Positions 8,597-17,576 of a DNA stretch of 64,000 bases are shown here, piece by piece; position 1 is the first letter of the stretch; each line of letters opens with the position of its first letter. The notes under the pieces are model-generated. The model worked only from the letters and a program-made list of their open reading frames with translations. It searched no databases and was not told the origin of the DNA. The translations under genes were made by a program, and so were the position numbers. The stretch is from Dactylosporangium siamense. GTDB taxonomy: Bacteria > Actinomycetota > Actinomycetes > Mycobacteriales > Micromonosporaceae. The stretch is taken from positions 62,001 to 126,000 of the forward strand of contig NZ_BONQ01000050.1 in the NCBI RefSeq assembly GCF_016862795.1. The letters run 5' to 3'.

Positions 8597-10162
8597 TCAC
8601 CGGACGTTCGGCATGGACGGCAACGCGTGCTGATCCGGTGGTGCGTGGACGGGACCACGCGGACTGTCGCCGGCCACCACCGCGGCCAGCACCGCGAGGA
8701 TCGCGCCGCCGGCCAGCACCGCCAGTAACGGCGGCAGCGCGCCGGACGGTGGCCGCCAGGCGCCTGCGAACGGGTCGAGGTGCGCGCCCGGGCCGGACTG
8801 GAAACGCGTCATCACGAACGCCAGCAGGTACACGTGCAGGACTGCGGCCACGCCGGTCAGGACGGTGCAGTAGGAGCGTAGCCGGTGCCGCGAGGCAAGG
8901 CGGCGCTCGAATTGCGGCGCGCAGGCGGCGCACAGCACCACGCCGGCGGCTGCCGGCATCGCGTACCGGCCTTGCGCGAACCAGCCGATGATCGGCAGAT
9001 AGTGCAGTTCCAGGGCCAGGAGCAGACCGAGGCAGGCGGTGCCGAGTGAGGCGGCGACGAGGATGAGCCGGCGGCCGCCGTGGATCAGGCTCGGCACCAC
9101 CACGGCGCCCAGCAGCAGGCACCACGCCGCGATGACCACCAGCGGCGGCTTGGTCTCGCCGTAGTCGAACTGGCCGACGACCTGTTTGAGATAGAACGGG
9201 ATGCGCCGGGTGACCAGGACCTGCGCGAGCTCCGACGGGGCGAGGTGCTGGGCGTCGCGGGCGACCGGAGCGACGCCGGCCACGCCGGAGTACGCCATCC
9301 AGCCGAGCGAACCGGCCAGGCCGAGCGACCACGAGCCGGCAACGATCCAGCGCGTCTCGCGGCGCTGCCACAGCTTGGCGATGCGGCCGGGGCGGGCCAG
9401 CGCCAGGCACGCCGCCACGATGAGCATCAGCAGCGCGGGCCCGAGTTGGCGGACGGTGAGCAGCACCAGCGAGCCGACCCCGACCAGCACCAGCAGGCGG
9501 CGCACGGCGCGGTCGCCGAGCCGTGCGTCGGGCGCGCGCAGCAGGGCGAGCAGCGCGCAGCAGACGGCGACGCCCGCGGCGATCTCAAGGCCGTTCGGGT
9601 TGACCGAGCCGGCCAGGTTCGCCGCCATCGGCGTCGCGGTGAGCACGACACCGAGCGCGAGCACCCGGCTGCCGAGCCGCAGCGCGGCGCCGGCCGCGCC
9701 GGCCAGGAGCGCGGCCGCGGCCAGCGCCGAGATGAGCCGCGCGAGCAGGATGCCGGTCCGGTCGGGCGCGAGCACCAGCGGCGCGCCGACGAGCAGGTAG
9801 TAGACCGGGCTGTACCTGGCCGCCCCGCTCGGGGTCAGGACGAGGGCCCGGTCGGTGGTCCAGTGTTGGCAGTCGGCCGAGCGCGCCGGGCGGGGCGCCC
9901 AGGCGCAGTCGACGTTGCTGTTGCTGGGCATCAGGCTCGCCGGCACCAGGAACGCGGGCTTGCGGTCGTCGCGCCGGTCGACGACCGTGCGGTGGGTGAT
10001 GAGCTGTCCGGTGGTCACGGCGTACGCACGGGCGATGTGGTCCTTCTCGTCGTACGTGCCGTTGACCGGCAGCGCGACCGCCCACCCCGCAGCGATCAGG
10101 AAGAACGCCGGCAGGTAGAGCCACCACCGCGGCGCGGGCCCCGCGACGCTACTGCGCCGCAT
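8597..10162 (-). CDS. DUF2142-type multispanning membrane protein
   Basis: 521 aa from the ATG at 10162. The open frame extends further upstream, but that part is low-complexity Arg/Pro sequence overlapping the divergent LCP gene. A hydrophobic segment (WWLYLPAFFLIAAGWAVALP) opens the protein, followed by a periplasmic-type loop with NGTYDEKDH and then about ten further membrane segments. The order matches DUF2142 proteins, a GT-C-like membrane family often found in actinobacterial polysaccharide loci. The extracellular loop contains DCAW and DCQHW cysteines that could form a disulfide. Divergent from the LCP gene at 10399. A function in transferring a sugar from a lipid carrier is possible but unproven. 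No clear ribosome site decides the start. Confidence 0.7.
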   Translation of the reverse strand: MRRSSVAGPAPRWWLYLPAFFLIAAGWAVALPVNGTYDEKDHIARAYAVTTGQLITHRTVVDRRDDRKPAFLVPASLMPSNSNVDCAWAPRPARSADCQHWTTDRALVLTPSGAARYSPVYYLLVGAPLVLAPDRTGILLARLISALAAAALLAGAAGAALRLGSRVLALGVVLTATPMAANLAGSVNPNGLEIAAGVAVCCALLALLRAPDARLGDRAVRRLLVLVGVGSLVLLTVRQLGPALLMLIVAACLALARPGRIAKLWQRRETRWIVAGSWSLGLAGSLGWMAYSGVAGVAPVARDAQHLAPSELAQVLVTRRIPFYLKQVVGQFDYGETKPPLVVIAAWCLLLGAVVVPSLIHGGRRLILVAASLGTACLGLLLALELHYLPIIGWFAQGRYAMPAAAGVVLCAACAPQFERRLASRHRLRSYCTVLTGVAAVLHVYLLAFVMTRFQSGPGAHLDPFAGAWRPPSGALPPLLAVLAGGAILAVLAAVVAGDSPRGPVHAPPDQHALPSMPNVR

Positions 10163-10398
10163 GGAGGGCGGGAAGTACCGGCATGGGATCCCCGTGAGTG
10201 ACGTTCGTTGACGGATACGTGTTGCGAGCGGCCCGTTCGTACCCGGGCACAGACGGGATACACCGGCCGTGCGGACCCGGGCACCGGTTTCGTTGGGGGT
10301 GGAAATCAGGGTTGATGTCGCAAGACGCCGCGGCCGCCGGTCCACCTGATCCGTAGGTTTCTCCTGTCCGACGTACCTCGCGAACAGGAGCCGGCCCG

Positions 10399-11685
10399 GT
10401 GACCTCTCCGGATGAACCGCACCGATCCGGTGATTCGGTCGACGACCGGCCCGCCCCCGCGCGCGGCCGGGCGACCGTGACGACCGACCGGCCCGCCCCC
10501 GCGCGCGGCCGGGCAGCCGTGACGACCGACCGGGATCAGCGCGCACGGCCCAAGGATCCGTCGTGGGCGCGGTGGAGCATCGTGCTCGGCACGATCCTGG
10601 CAGTGCTGGCCGGCGCGGTGCTCGTGGCGAAGGAGGCCCTGTTCTCGTACGCGATGCGCGGCGTCGTCGAGCAGAACCTGCTCGGCGACACCGGCAACCA
10701 GGCCCAGCAGCCCGGCCACGCGTCAGTCACAGGGGCGAAGAACATCCTGCTCATCGGTGTCGACGCCCGCCCCGGCCAGGACCCTCACGAACCCGTACGC
10801 TCCGACTCGATCATCATCCTGCACATCCCGGCGACGTATGACGCCGCGTACCTGGTCTCGATCCCTCGGGACACCTGGGTCGAGATCCCGCCGTACGACA
10901 ACGGGGCCAGGCAGTACCTGGGCGGCGACGACAAGGTCAACGCCGCGTACGCGTTCGGTGGCAACGGCCTCACCGGGCCGGCTGCCCGCAGCCATGCCGT
11001 CGAGCTGCTCGCCCTGACGATCAAGAAGCTGTGCGGGGTGACGTTCGACGGCGCGGCGATCGTCGACTTCACCGGCTTCCAACAGGTCGTCAACGTGCTC
11101 GGCGGGGTCGACATGTACGTGGATCAGGAGACCACGTCCGTGAGCATCGGTCGCAACAGCAAGGGCGGGACCGAGGTCCCCTTCCGGCAGTACACCAGAG
11201 ACGACGGCGGCCAGGGCCTGGACCCGGTTCCGGGCGTGACCCCGGTGGCCTACCACGTCGGCTACCAGCACCTCGCACCGTGGCAGGCCCTCGACTACGT
11301 CCGGCAACGCGAGACCCTGCCCAACGGCGACTACGACCGGCAACGCCACCAGCAGCAGTTCATCAAGGCCGTCTTCAAGGGGATGCTCAGCAAGGACGTG
11401 CTCACCAACCCGATGCGGTTCAACAAGGTCCTCGAGGTCGCCGGCAAGGCGATCACCATCGACAGCGGCGGCATCGACCTGGCCGACTGGGCGTTCGCGA
11501 TGCGCGGCGTGAGCGGCGACGACGTGGTCACCATCAAGTCGAACGAGGGCACGTTCAACCAGTCGCCCGGCAACGGCACCGCCGAAGACCTCGACCAGAC
11601 CACCGTCAACCTGCTCGCCGCCGTACGCACCGACCAGGTCAGGAGCTTCCTCGCCGCGCATCCCCAACTGGTCGCCGGTGGCTGA
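10399..11685 (+). CDS. LCP (LytR-CpsA-Psr) family phosphotransferase
   Basis: 428 aa, GTG start preceded by GGAG at 10387. A cytoplasmic N-terminus of about 58 residues contains two tandem copies of a 14-aa unit (DRPAPARGRATVTT). A single membrane helix follows at about 59-80 and then an extracellular LCP domain with ILLIGVDAR, RSDSIIILHI, the SIPRDTWVEIP catalytic-Arg motif and YVRQRETLPNGDYDRQRHQQ. LCP proteins attach undecaprenyl-linked glycopolymers to peptidoglycan. Only 12 bases separate it from the flippase gene downstream, and it is divergent from the DUF2142 gene, so it probably handles the polymer made by this locus. Confidence 0.88.
   Translation: MTSPDEPHRSGDSVDDRPAPARGRATVTTDRPAPARGRAAVTTDRDQRARPKDPSWARWSIVLGTILAVLAGAVLVAKEALFSYAMRGVVEQNLLGDTGNQAQQPGHASVTGAKNILLIGVDARPGQDPHEPVRSDSIIILHIPATYDAAYLVSIPRDTWVEIPPYDNGARQYLGGDDKVNAAYAFGGNGLTGPAARSHAVELLALTIKKLCGVTFDGAAIVDFTGFQQVVNVLGGVDMYVDQETTSVSIGRNSKGGTEVPFRQYTRDDGGQGLDPVPGVTPVAYHVGYQHLAPWQALDYVRQRETLPNGDYDRQRHQQQFIKAVFKGMLSKDVLTNPMRFNKVLEVAGKAITIDSGGIDLADWAFAMRGVSGDDVVTIKSNEGTFNQSPGNGTAEDLDQTTVNLLAAVRTDQVRSFLAAHPQLVAGG
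10444..10527 (+). repeat. 42-bp tandem repeat, two copies
   Basis: Copies at 10444-10485 and 10486-10527 differ at two bases. They encode the 14-aa unit duplicated in the cytoplasmic tail of the LCP protein and keep the reading frame. Confidence 0.9.
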
Positions 11686-11697
11686 CCGGCCGGCCTG

Positions 11698-13377
11698 GTG
11701 AAGGTCGGCGGGACAGCCGGATCGTCCCTGGGACGCGCGGGCCGGGGAGCGGCCGTGGCGACGCTGGCATCGCGGGCGGCTGGATTCGTCAGGATCCTGG
11801 TGCTGGCGGCCGTGCTCGGACTCGGTAGCCGGTTACTGGACAGCTACAACCTGGCGAACGCGCTGCCGAACGTGGTGTACGACCTGGTGGTCGGGGGTGC
11901 GATGGCGAGCGTCATCGTGCCGATGCTGACCCGGGCGGCGCTGACGGAGCCCGACGGTGGCGTGGTCTACGCCCAGCGGCTGTTGTCGATGATCGGCTTC
12001 GGCCTGGGGGCGGTCACCCTGGTCGCCACGGTGCTGGCCCCTGTTCTGGTGGACCTGTTCACGCCCGGCTTCACCGCGGACCAACGGCATCTGACGGTCG
12101 TGTTCACCCGGTTCTTCCTGCCGCAGATCCTGTTCTACGGCATGAGCGCCGCGGCGGGCGCCGTGCTGAACATCCGGGGCCGGTTCGCCGCACCGATGTG
12201 GGCGCCGCTGGCCAACAGCCTGGTCGTCACCGCGGTCGGGTTGTTGTACTTCGTGGTCGGCGGCGCGACCAGCATGCCGGCGTTGACCACGCCCCATCTG
12301 CTGCTGCTGAGCCTGGGCACCAGCGCCGGAGTCTTCGCCCAGATGGCCATGGTGATGTGGGCGCTGGCCCGCAGCGGTTTTCCGTTGCGGCCCCGGCTCG
12401 ATCCCCGGGGCATCGGGATGCGCCGGATCGGCCGGCTCGGCGGCTGGATGCTGTTCTCCGTCGCCGCGGCCCAGGTGCTGTTCACGGTCGCCACGAGATC
12501 GGCGTCGATCGGCGGGCCGGGTGGGATCAGCGCGTACCAGAACGCGTACGCGTTGTTCCAGATGCCGTTCGCGGTGATCACCCTGTCGGTGATGACCGTG
12601 ATGCTGCCCCGGTTGAGCCGCAACGCGGCTCGCCTGGATCACCGCCGGATCACCGACGACCTGTCGCTGGGCATCCGGTTGGCCGTCGTTGCCCTCGCCC
12701 CGGTCGCGGCGGTCATGGTGGCGCTCGGACCGCAGCTCGCCGCGCTCCTGTTCGCCCACGGGCGCAGCGACGCGTCGACCGTGGGCCTGCTCGGGACGGT
12801 CATGGCGGTGTTCGGGCTGGCCCTGGTGCCGTTCAGTGGGTACGCGATCCTGCTGCGCGGGTTCTACGCCATGCAGGACACCAGGACGCCGGCGCTGATC
12901 GCCAGTGGGGTCAGCGCCGTCGGCGTGGCCGGCTGCCTGGCCGCCGGTGCGTTCCTGCCCCGCGCGGACATCGTCGTGGGCATCCCGATCGCCTACGGGG
13001 CGGCGTACACCACCGGCCTCATCACCGCGGGTCTGGTCCTGCGCCACCGGCTGGGCCGCATCGACGGTCGCAGGCTGGTGAGCACGCACGCCCGGGTGCT
13101 GCTCGCGGCCACGGCCGCCGCCGGTGTCGCCACCGCGGTCGCGCACCTCCTGGCTCCGCTGACCGGGCCGCTCGTCGTCGTCGCCGCGGCCGGCGTGCCC
13201 GGCGGGATCGCGTACGTCGTCGCCGCGCGGCTCCTGCGCCTCACCGAAATCGGCCGGCTGGTGGCCACCGCCACCGCGGGGATCCGGTGCGGAGACGGAC
13301 CGGAACGGACCGGCACCGACCGGCCTGACCGGCCTGATCGGTTGAGCGCGGGTGCGCCTCACGCGCCGGGGAGCTGA
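11698..13377 (+). CDS. MurJ/MviN-family lipid-linked oligosaccharide flippase
   Basis: 559 aa, GTG start 12 bases after the LCP stop. Opens with [21 protein letters not shown] and the substrate-cavity segment [20 protein letters not shown], both characteristic of MurJ-type MOP flippases, and continues with about 14 membrane helices. It lacks the long C-terminal kinase-like and extracellular extensions of the essential mycobacterial MviN. It therefore more likely flips an envelope polysaccharide lipid intermediate than serving as the sole lipid II flippase. Ends in a 19-base convergent overlap with the sugar transferase gene. Confidence 0.85.
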   Translation: MKVGGTAGSSLGRAGRGAAVATLASRAAGFVRILVLAAVLGLGSRLLDSYNLANALPNVVYDLVVGGAMASVIVPMLTRAALTEPDGGVVYAQRLLSMIGFGLGAVTLVATVLAPVLVDLFTPGFTADQRHLTVVFTRFFLPQILFYGMSAAAGAVLNIRGRFAAPMWAPLANSLVVTAVGLLYFVVGGATSMPALTTPHLLLLSLGTSAGVFAQMAMVMWALARSGFPLRPRLDPRGIGMRRIGRLGGWMLFSVAAAQVLFTVATRSASIGGPGGISAYQNAYALFQMPFAVITLSVMTVMLPRLSRNAARLDHRRITDDLSLGIRLAVVALAPVAAVMVALGPQLAALLFAHGRSDASTVGLLGTVMAVFGLALVPFSGYAILLRGFYAMQDTRTPALIASGVSAVGVAGCLAAGAFLPRADIVVGIPIAYGAAYTTGLITAGLVLRHRLGRIDGRRLVSTHARVLLAATAAAGVATAVAHLLAPLTGPLVVVAAAGVPGGIAYVVAARLLRLTEIGRLVATATAGIRCGDGPERTGTDRPDRPDRLSAGAPHAPGS

Positions 13378-14372
13378 CCCGCGTGCTCGATCGGCTCGGA
13401 CGGGCCGCCGGACCCGTTGACCGGATCAGCGGTGGTGCGGTTGGAGGGCACGAGCGGCGGGTCGCTGTGGTACCGGCGCTCGCCGCGAATCGTGGTCAGC
13501 ACCGCGCGGCCGAGCAGCCGCAGGTCGAACATCACGTTCTGGTGCTGGATGTAGGCGAGGTCCTTCTCCAGCCGTTCCTGCGGTGGCATGTGGAACTTCT
13601 CGATCTGGGCGAGACACGCGATCCCCGGCCGGACCGTGTGCCGTTCGGCGTAGCCGGGCACGGTCCTCAGGTGGGAGAGCACCAGTATCGTCCGCAGCGG
13701 GCGCGGGCCGACCAGGCTCATCGTGCCGCCCAGGACGTTGATCAGCTCCGGGAGCTCGTCCAGGTGCCAGCGGCGCAACCGCTGGCCGACCCGTAGCGTG
13801 CGCGGATCTCCCGCGGGTGACGCCACGGGGCCGGTGAGCCTCTCCGCGCCGTACCGCATGCTGCGGAACTTGAACTGCCGGAACGTGGCACCACCCAGGC
13901 CGACGGAGTTCTTGGTGAAGAAGACCGGGCCCGGCTCCTCGAACCAGATGAGCAGCCCGATGATCGGCCACAGCGGCAGCGTGAGGGCGAGCCCGACGGA
14001 CGCGCCGACGATGTCGAGCAGCCGCTTCCCCCGGGGCACCCGGCGGCGAGGGACCGTGCTCGGGGCGTGATAGGCGAGGACCATGCGCTGGACCCCCAAC
14101 GAGGGCGGCGCGTTGTCCTCCACGATCCCGGCCGTGGCGGCGCTGAGCACGATCCCGCCCGCGAACGCCCCGGTCACGATCAGCAGAGCGGCTCGCGCCG
14201 GGACGTCGTAGCCCAGGCGCACCCAGAGCCACGGCGACAGGATCAGCCCCACCGAGACGAGGAAGGCGATCCGGCAGATCCAGGCCCGCGTTGCCCGGGA
14301 GATCAGTGACGTGAGGACGACGGCCGGCAGCAACGCCAGGACGATCGACAGGAGCAACACCCAATAGTTCAC
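13359..14372 (-). CDS. WcaJ/CpsE-type undecaprenyl-phosphate sugar phosphotransferase
   Basis: 337 aa. Four hydrophobic N-terminal segments (residues about 1-90) are followed by the bacterial sugar transferase domain. It opens KRLLDIVGASVGLALTLP with the re-entrant helix, then FTKNSVGLGGATFRQFKFRSMR, and the catalytic DELPELINVLGGTMSLVGPRP. The enzyme starts glycan assembly by moving a sugar-1-phosphate from a UDP-sugar to undecaprenyl phosphate at the cytoplasmic membrane face. The gene lies 40 bases downstream of the asparagine synthase on the same strand and converges on the flippase. The sugar specificity cannot be read. Confidence 0.9.
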   Translation of the reverse strand: MNYWVLLLSIVLALLPAVVLTSLISRATRAWICRIAFLVSVGLILSPWLWVRLGYDVPARAALLIVTGAFAGGIVLSAATAGIVEDNAPPSLGVQRMVLAYHAPSTVPRRRVPRGKRLLDIVGASVGLALTLPLWPIIGLLIWFEEPGPVFFTKNSVGLGGATFRQFKFRSMRYGAERLTGPVASPAGDPRTLRVGQRLRRWHLDELPELINVLGGTMSLVGPRPLRTILVLSHLRTVPGYAERHTVRPGIACLAQIEKFHMPPQERLEKDLAYIQHQNVMFDLRLLGRAVLTTIRGERRYHSDPPLVPSNRTTADPVNGSGGPSEPIEHAGQLPGA

Positions 14373-14412
14373 GGTCTCTTACCCTCAGCAGTACTACTCG
14401 TGACGGCAGGCG

Positions 14413-16296
14413 CTAGAGGTACGCCTTCTCCTGCTCGGCCCACATGGTGAAAAGCAACAGGATCCAGATCTCCCGGGCATGCTCGGCCGTGCCGCTCAGG
14501 TGCCGGTCGACGATCGCGTTCACCTCGTCGAACTGCAGGTAGCCCTGCCGCTCCAGGACATCCCGGCTCAGGTACTCGCGGAGCAACGGTCGGAACACAC
14601 CGCGCAGCCACCTGGGGAGCGGGGCGTTGAAGCCCTTCTTGCGCATCGCGATGATCTCCGGCGGCAGCAGATCGGCCATCGTCCGGCGCAGCAGGAGCTT
14701 CGGCCGCAGACCGGGGGACTTCAGCCGGCCCGGCAGGGAGAAGGCGAACTCGATCATCGAGGTGGCGAGCAACGGGACCCGCACCTCAAGCGAATGCGCC
14801 ATGCTCAGCCGGTCGACCTTGGTCAGCACGTCGTCGGGGAGGTACACCTGAGCATCCGTGTACTGGAACCGGGTCAGCCGGTCGAAGCCGGCGCCGGCCC
14901 GGTCGTGCGGCTCGTGCGTGTCGTAGGTGTCGGTCATCCCGGCGAACACGTCGGGCCGCAGGATCCGCGCCTTGTGCGCCTCGCGGAAGACCACCCGCCA
15001 CAGGTAATGACTGCGACCCGGGTGCTCGACCGCGTTCTCGATGAACCGTCGCGCCTTGAAGTCGAAGCTCGCCCGGGCACTCGAGCGGGGCAGGAACCGC
15101 AGCAGCGAGGGAGCGATCCGCACCGTCAGCGCCCGGGGCAGGTGCCGGTAGTAGCGGGCGAGCTTGTCCGCCTGGTACGTCAGGTAGCCGGCGAAGAGCT
15201 CGTCCCCGCCGTCCCCGCTCAACGCCACCGTCACCTGCCGCCGGGCGAGTTCGCACAGGTAGTAGGTGGGCACCATGGACGGGTCGGCGAACGGCTCGTC
15301 GAAGCAGGGCAGCATGCCATCCGCCACATCCTGTGCGCGTGGTTCGACCAACAGCGCGGTGTGCTTGGTGCCGAACCGCCGCGCGACCAGGGCGGCCGCG
15401 CTGCGTTCGTCGTAGGACCGGTCCGCGAAGCCCACCGAGAACGTCTTCAGGACGGCGTCCGGCTCCGCCAGGCGGGCCGCGGCGACGACAGTGCTGGAAT
15501 CCATGCCACCGCTGAGGAAGAAGCCGAGCGGTACGTCGGCGACCATCTGCTGGCGGACGCTGTCGACAACCAGGTCGCGCAGCATCTGACGGGCCGAGGC
15601 CGCCGTCAGGTCGCGGCGCGGCGCCACGTCGGCGAGGGCCCAGTAGCGCTCAACGGTGTACGCGCCGTCCTGCCACACCAGCGCCGTGCCCGGTTCCAGC
15701 TTGCGAATGTTGCGGTACATGGTTCGGGGCGCGGGCACGTACATCAGCGACAGGTATGCGCTGAACGCCTGCAGGTCCGGCGAGCGGTCGGAGACGGCGC
15801 ACAGCACCGCCTTCATCTCCGAGCCGAAGACCAGACCGCCGTCGCGCTCCGCGTAGTAGAGCGGCTTCACCCCGACGCGGTCGCGACACACCACCAGACG
15901 ACGCCTGGCCTCGTCGTACAACGCGATGGCGAACATGCCCTCCAGGTGCCGCACGAAGTCCGAGCCGTGCTCCTCGTACAGGTGCGGAATGACCTCGGCA
16001 TCGCTGCCGGAAGCGAACCGGTGACCCCGAGCGGCGAGCTCGCGGCGTAGGCGCTGATAGTTGTAGATCTCTCCGTTGAGCACCGCGTGCACGGTCCCGT
16101 CCTCGGACCGCACCGGCTGCTGACCGTGCTCCACGTCGATGACGGCCAGGCGCCGCACGGCCAGGCCGACCGTGTCGCCGAGGTGGAAGCCCTCTTCGTC
16201 GGGGCCGCGGTGCGTCAGGGCGCGGCACATGACACGCAACCGGTCCGGGTCGACCGTGCCCGCGTCGGCGGTCACGATGCCGGTGATCCCGCACAT
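14413..16296 (-). CDS. asnB: Asparagine synthase (glutamine-hydrolysing)
   Basis: 627 aa. Begins MCGITGI, so Cys2 is the glutaminase nucleophile after Met removal. HRGPDEEG and NGEIYNY complete the class II amidotransferase domain. The synthetase half has the PPi loop FFLSGGMDSS. Full length for the family. Lies in the polysaccharide operon between wecB/tagA-type and sugar transferase genes. In such loci AsnB-like enzymes often amidate a uronic acid or another carboxylate rather than make asparagine, which is plausible here but unproven. Ribosome site GGGAGAA lies just upstream of the start. Confidence 0.88.
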   Translation of the reverse strand: MCGITGIVTADAGTVDPDRLRVMCRALTHRGPDEEGFHLGDTVGLAVRRLAVIDVEHGQQPVRSEDGTVHAVLNGEIYNYQRLRRELAARGHRFASGSDAEVIPHLYEEHGSDFVRHLEGMFAIALYDEARRRLVVCRDRVGVKPLYYAERDGGLVFGSEMKAVLCAVSDRSPDLQAFSAYLSLMYVPAPRTMYRNIRKLEPGTALVWQDGAYTVERYWALADVAPRRDLTAASARQMLRDLVVDSVRQQMVADVPLGFFLSGGMDSSTVVAAARLAEPDAVLKTFSVGFADRSYDERSAAALVARRFGTKHTALLVEPRAQDVADGMLPCFDEPFADPSMVPTYYLCELARRQVTVALSGDGGDELFAGYLTYQADKLARYYRHLPRALTVRIAPSLLRFLPRSSARASFDFKARRFIENAVEHPGRSHYLWRVVFREAHKARILRPDVFAGMTDTYDTHEPHDRAGAGFDRLTRFQYTDAQVYLPDDVLTKVDRLSMAHSLEVRVPLLATSMIEFAFSLPGRLKSPGLRPKLLLRRTMADLLPPEIIAMRKKGFNAPLPRWLRGVFRPLLREYLSRDVLERQGYLQFDEVNAIVDRHLSGTAEHAREIWILLLFTMWAEQEKAYL

Positions 16297-16342
16297 CGAA
16301 TTCTCCCTTTCGGTTGATCGGTGACAGCGGTGGCGGGCGCGA

Positions 16343-17218
16343 TCAGACCGGCGGCGGGTCGGGCAGCCGGAACGCCGGTTCCGGTGCGGCCGGCGTCCAC
16401 AGCCGCATCTTCTGCGCGGACAACCGGAGCAGGTAGCCGGGTCCGAGGAGCAGGTAGCGGCGCCAGAGCCGGCGCGGCTCGAACATCAACCGCCACAGCC
16501 AGGCCAGTCCGTACCGCTGCATCGGTCGCGGCGCGGGAGCGAGCCTGCCGGCGTGATAGTCGAACGCAGCCCCGACGGCCAGCAGGGGCATGGCCAGCAG
16601 CGGCCGCATCGCATGGACGAAGGTCTCCTGCCGCGGGCAGCCGAGGCCGACCAGGACCAGGCGGGCCCCCGAGCGGTTGATCCGATCGGCGATCTGCGCG
16701 GGCTCGCCGGGCCGGGCGGGACGGAACTTCGACGCTTCGGCGCCGGCGATCCGCAACTGCGGCAGCATCCCGGTCAGCGACGCCGCCAACTGCTCGACGG
16801 TTTGCGCCGTCGAGCCGTACAGATAGACCGGCAACGCCTCGGCGGCCGCCCGCCGCAGCACTCGCAGCGTCAGCTCCGGCCCGCTGACCCATTCCCGCAG
16901 GCCCGCCGCGTGCAGCAGGTTGAGCGCCCACCGTACCGGCTGGCCGTCCGCCGCCACCACGTCGAAGGCATTCAGCCGGGCGCCGAACACACGGTCCGAG
17001 ACCCCGGTCATCACGCCGTGCACGGCCAGTGCGGTGAGGATGAACGGGCGCCTGTCGACGGCTGCCGCGACCACCTTCTCGACCGCCGCGTCGTAGTCGA
17101 TGACGTCGACCATGACGCCCATCACGCTACGTTTGCCGGCATCGATCCCACGCGGCGCACGCCGCGATGCCGGACCGCCCGCCTCGCGGGAGCGGTCCAG
17201 CTCGAACCCGGTAGCCAA
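16343..17218 (-). CDS. WecB/TagA/CpsF-family glycosyltransferase
   Basis: About 291 aa from a TTG at 17218 that sits 6 bases after an AAAGGA ribosome site. An ATG at 17281 in the same frame would add 21 poorly conserved residues. The GT26 core starts at MGVMVDVIDYDAAVEKV. It has AADGQPVRWAL with the conserved Asp, and LVLVGLGCPRQETFVH, matching the family's G-x-P-x-Q-E signature. A basic, Trp-rich amphipathic C-terminus (WLWRLMFEPRRLWRRYLL) should bind the membrane. It adds a second sugar to the undecaprenyl-PP-linked primer made by the WcaJ-like enzyme. The asnB start is 46 bases downstream, consistent with an operon tagA-asnB-sugar transferase. Confidence 0.85.
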   Translation of the reverse strand: MATGFELDRSREAGGPASRRAPRGIDAGKRSVMGVMVDVIDYDAAVEKVVAAAVDRRPFILTALAVHGVMTGVSDRVFGARLNAFDVVAADGQPVRWALNLLHAAGLREWVSGPELTLRVLRRAAAEALPVYLYGSTAQTVEQLAASLTGMLPQLRIAGAEASKFRPARPGEPAQIADRINRSGARLVLVGLGCPRQETFVHAMRPLLAMPLLAVGAAFDYHAGRLAPAPRPMQRYGLAWLWRLMFEPRRLWRRYLLLGPGYLLRLSAQKMRLWTPAAPEPAFRLPDPPPV

Positions 17219-17576
17219 ACGCGTTCCTTTCGTGTCGCCCACCCGCACGCCGCGCTGACCGTGCGGGTCGCACGCCGGCACATCTCCCGCGCCGGACCCG
17301 CTGCGGGCGTAGCCGAGCCGTACCCCTTCGGCGGCCGATCACGCCGCCCGATGGCACGATGCGGGGTGGCTTCGCGAGGTGAGGTAGCGCACGCCTCGGC
17401 ACACGGCCGACGCCGTCGTGGGGGGCATGACGACCGTGCGGGGCGCTTTCAGCGCAGATCCGGCAGCTGGAGCGAGAAGCTGAGCATGAGGCGTTCGGGA
17501 GGCGCGGGTCGGGGTGCCGGCCGCCGCGTCCAGGAAGCCGGCGCGGACCACCGACCGTCCAAGGAGGGCGCGTCCG
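17219..17576. other. Intergenic stretch, no gene recognised
   Basis: Upstream region of the tagA-asnB-wcaJ-like operon (minus strand) and downstream of the DUF6493-like gene. No convincing coding frame, promoter or hairpin was identified by eye. Confidence 0.5.
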
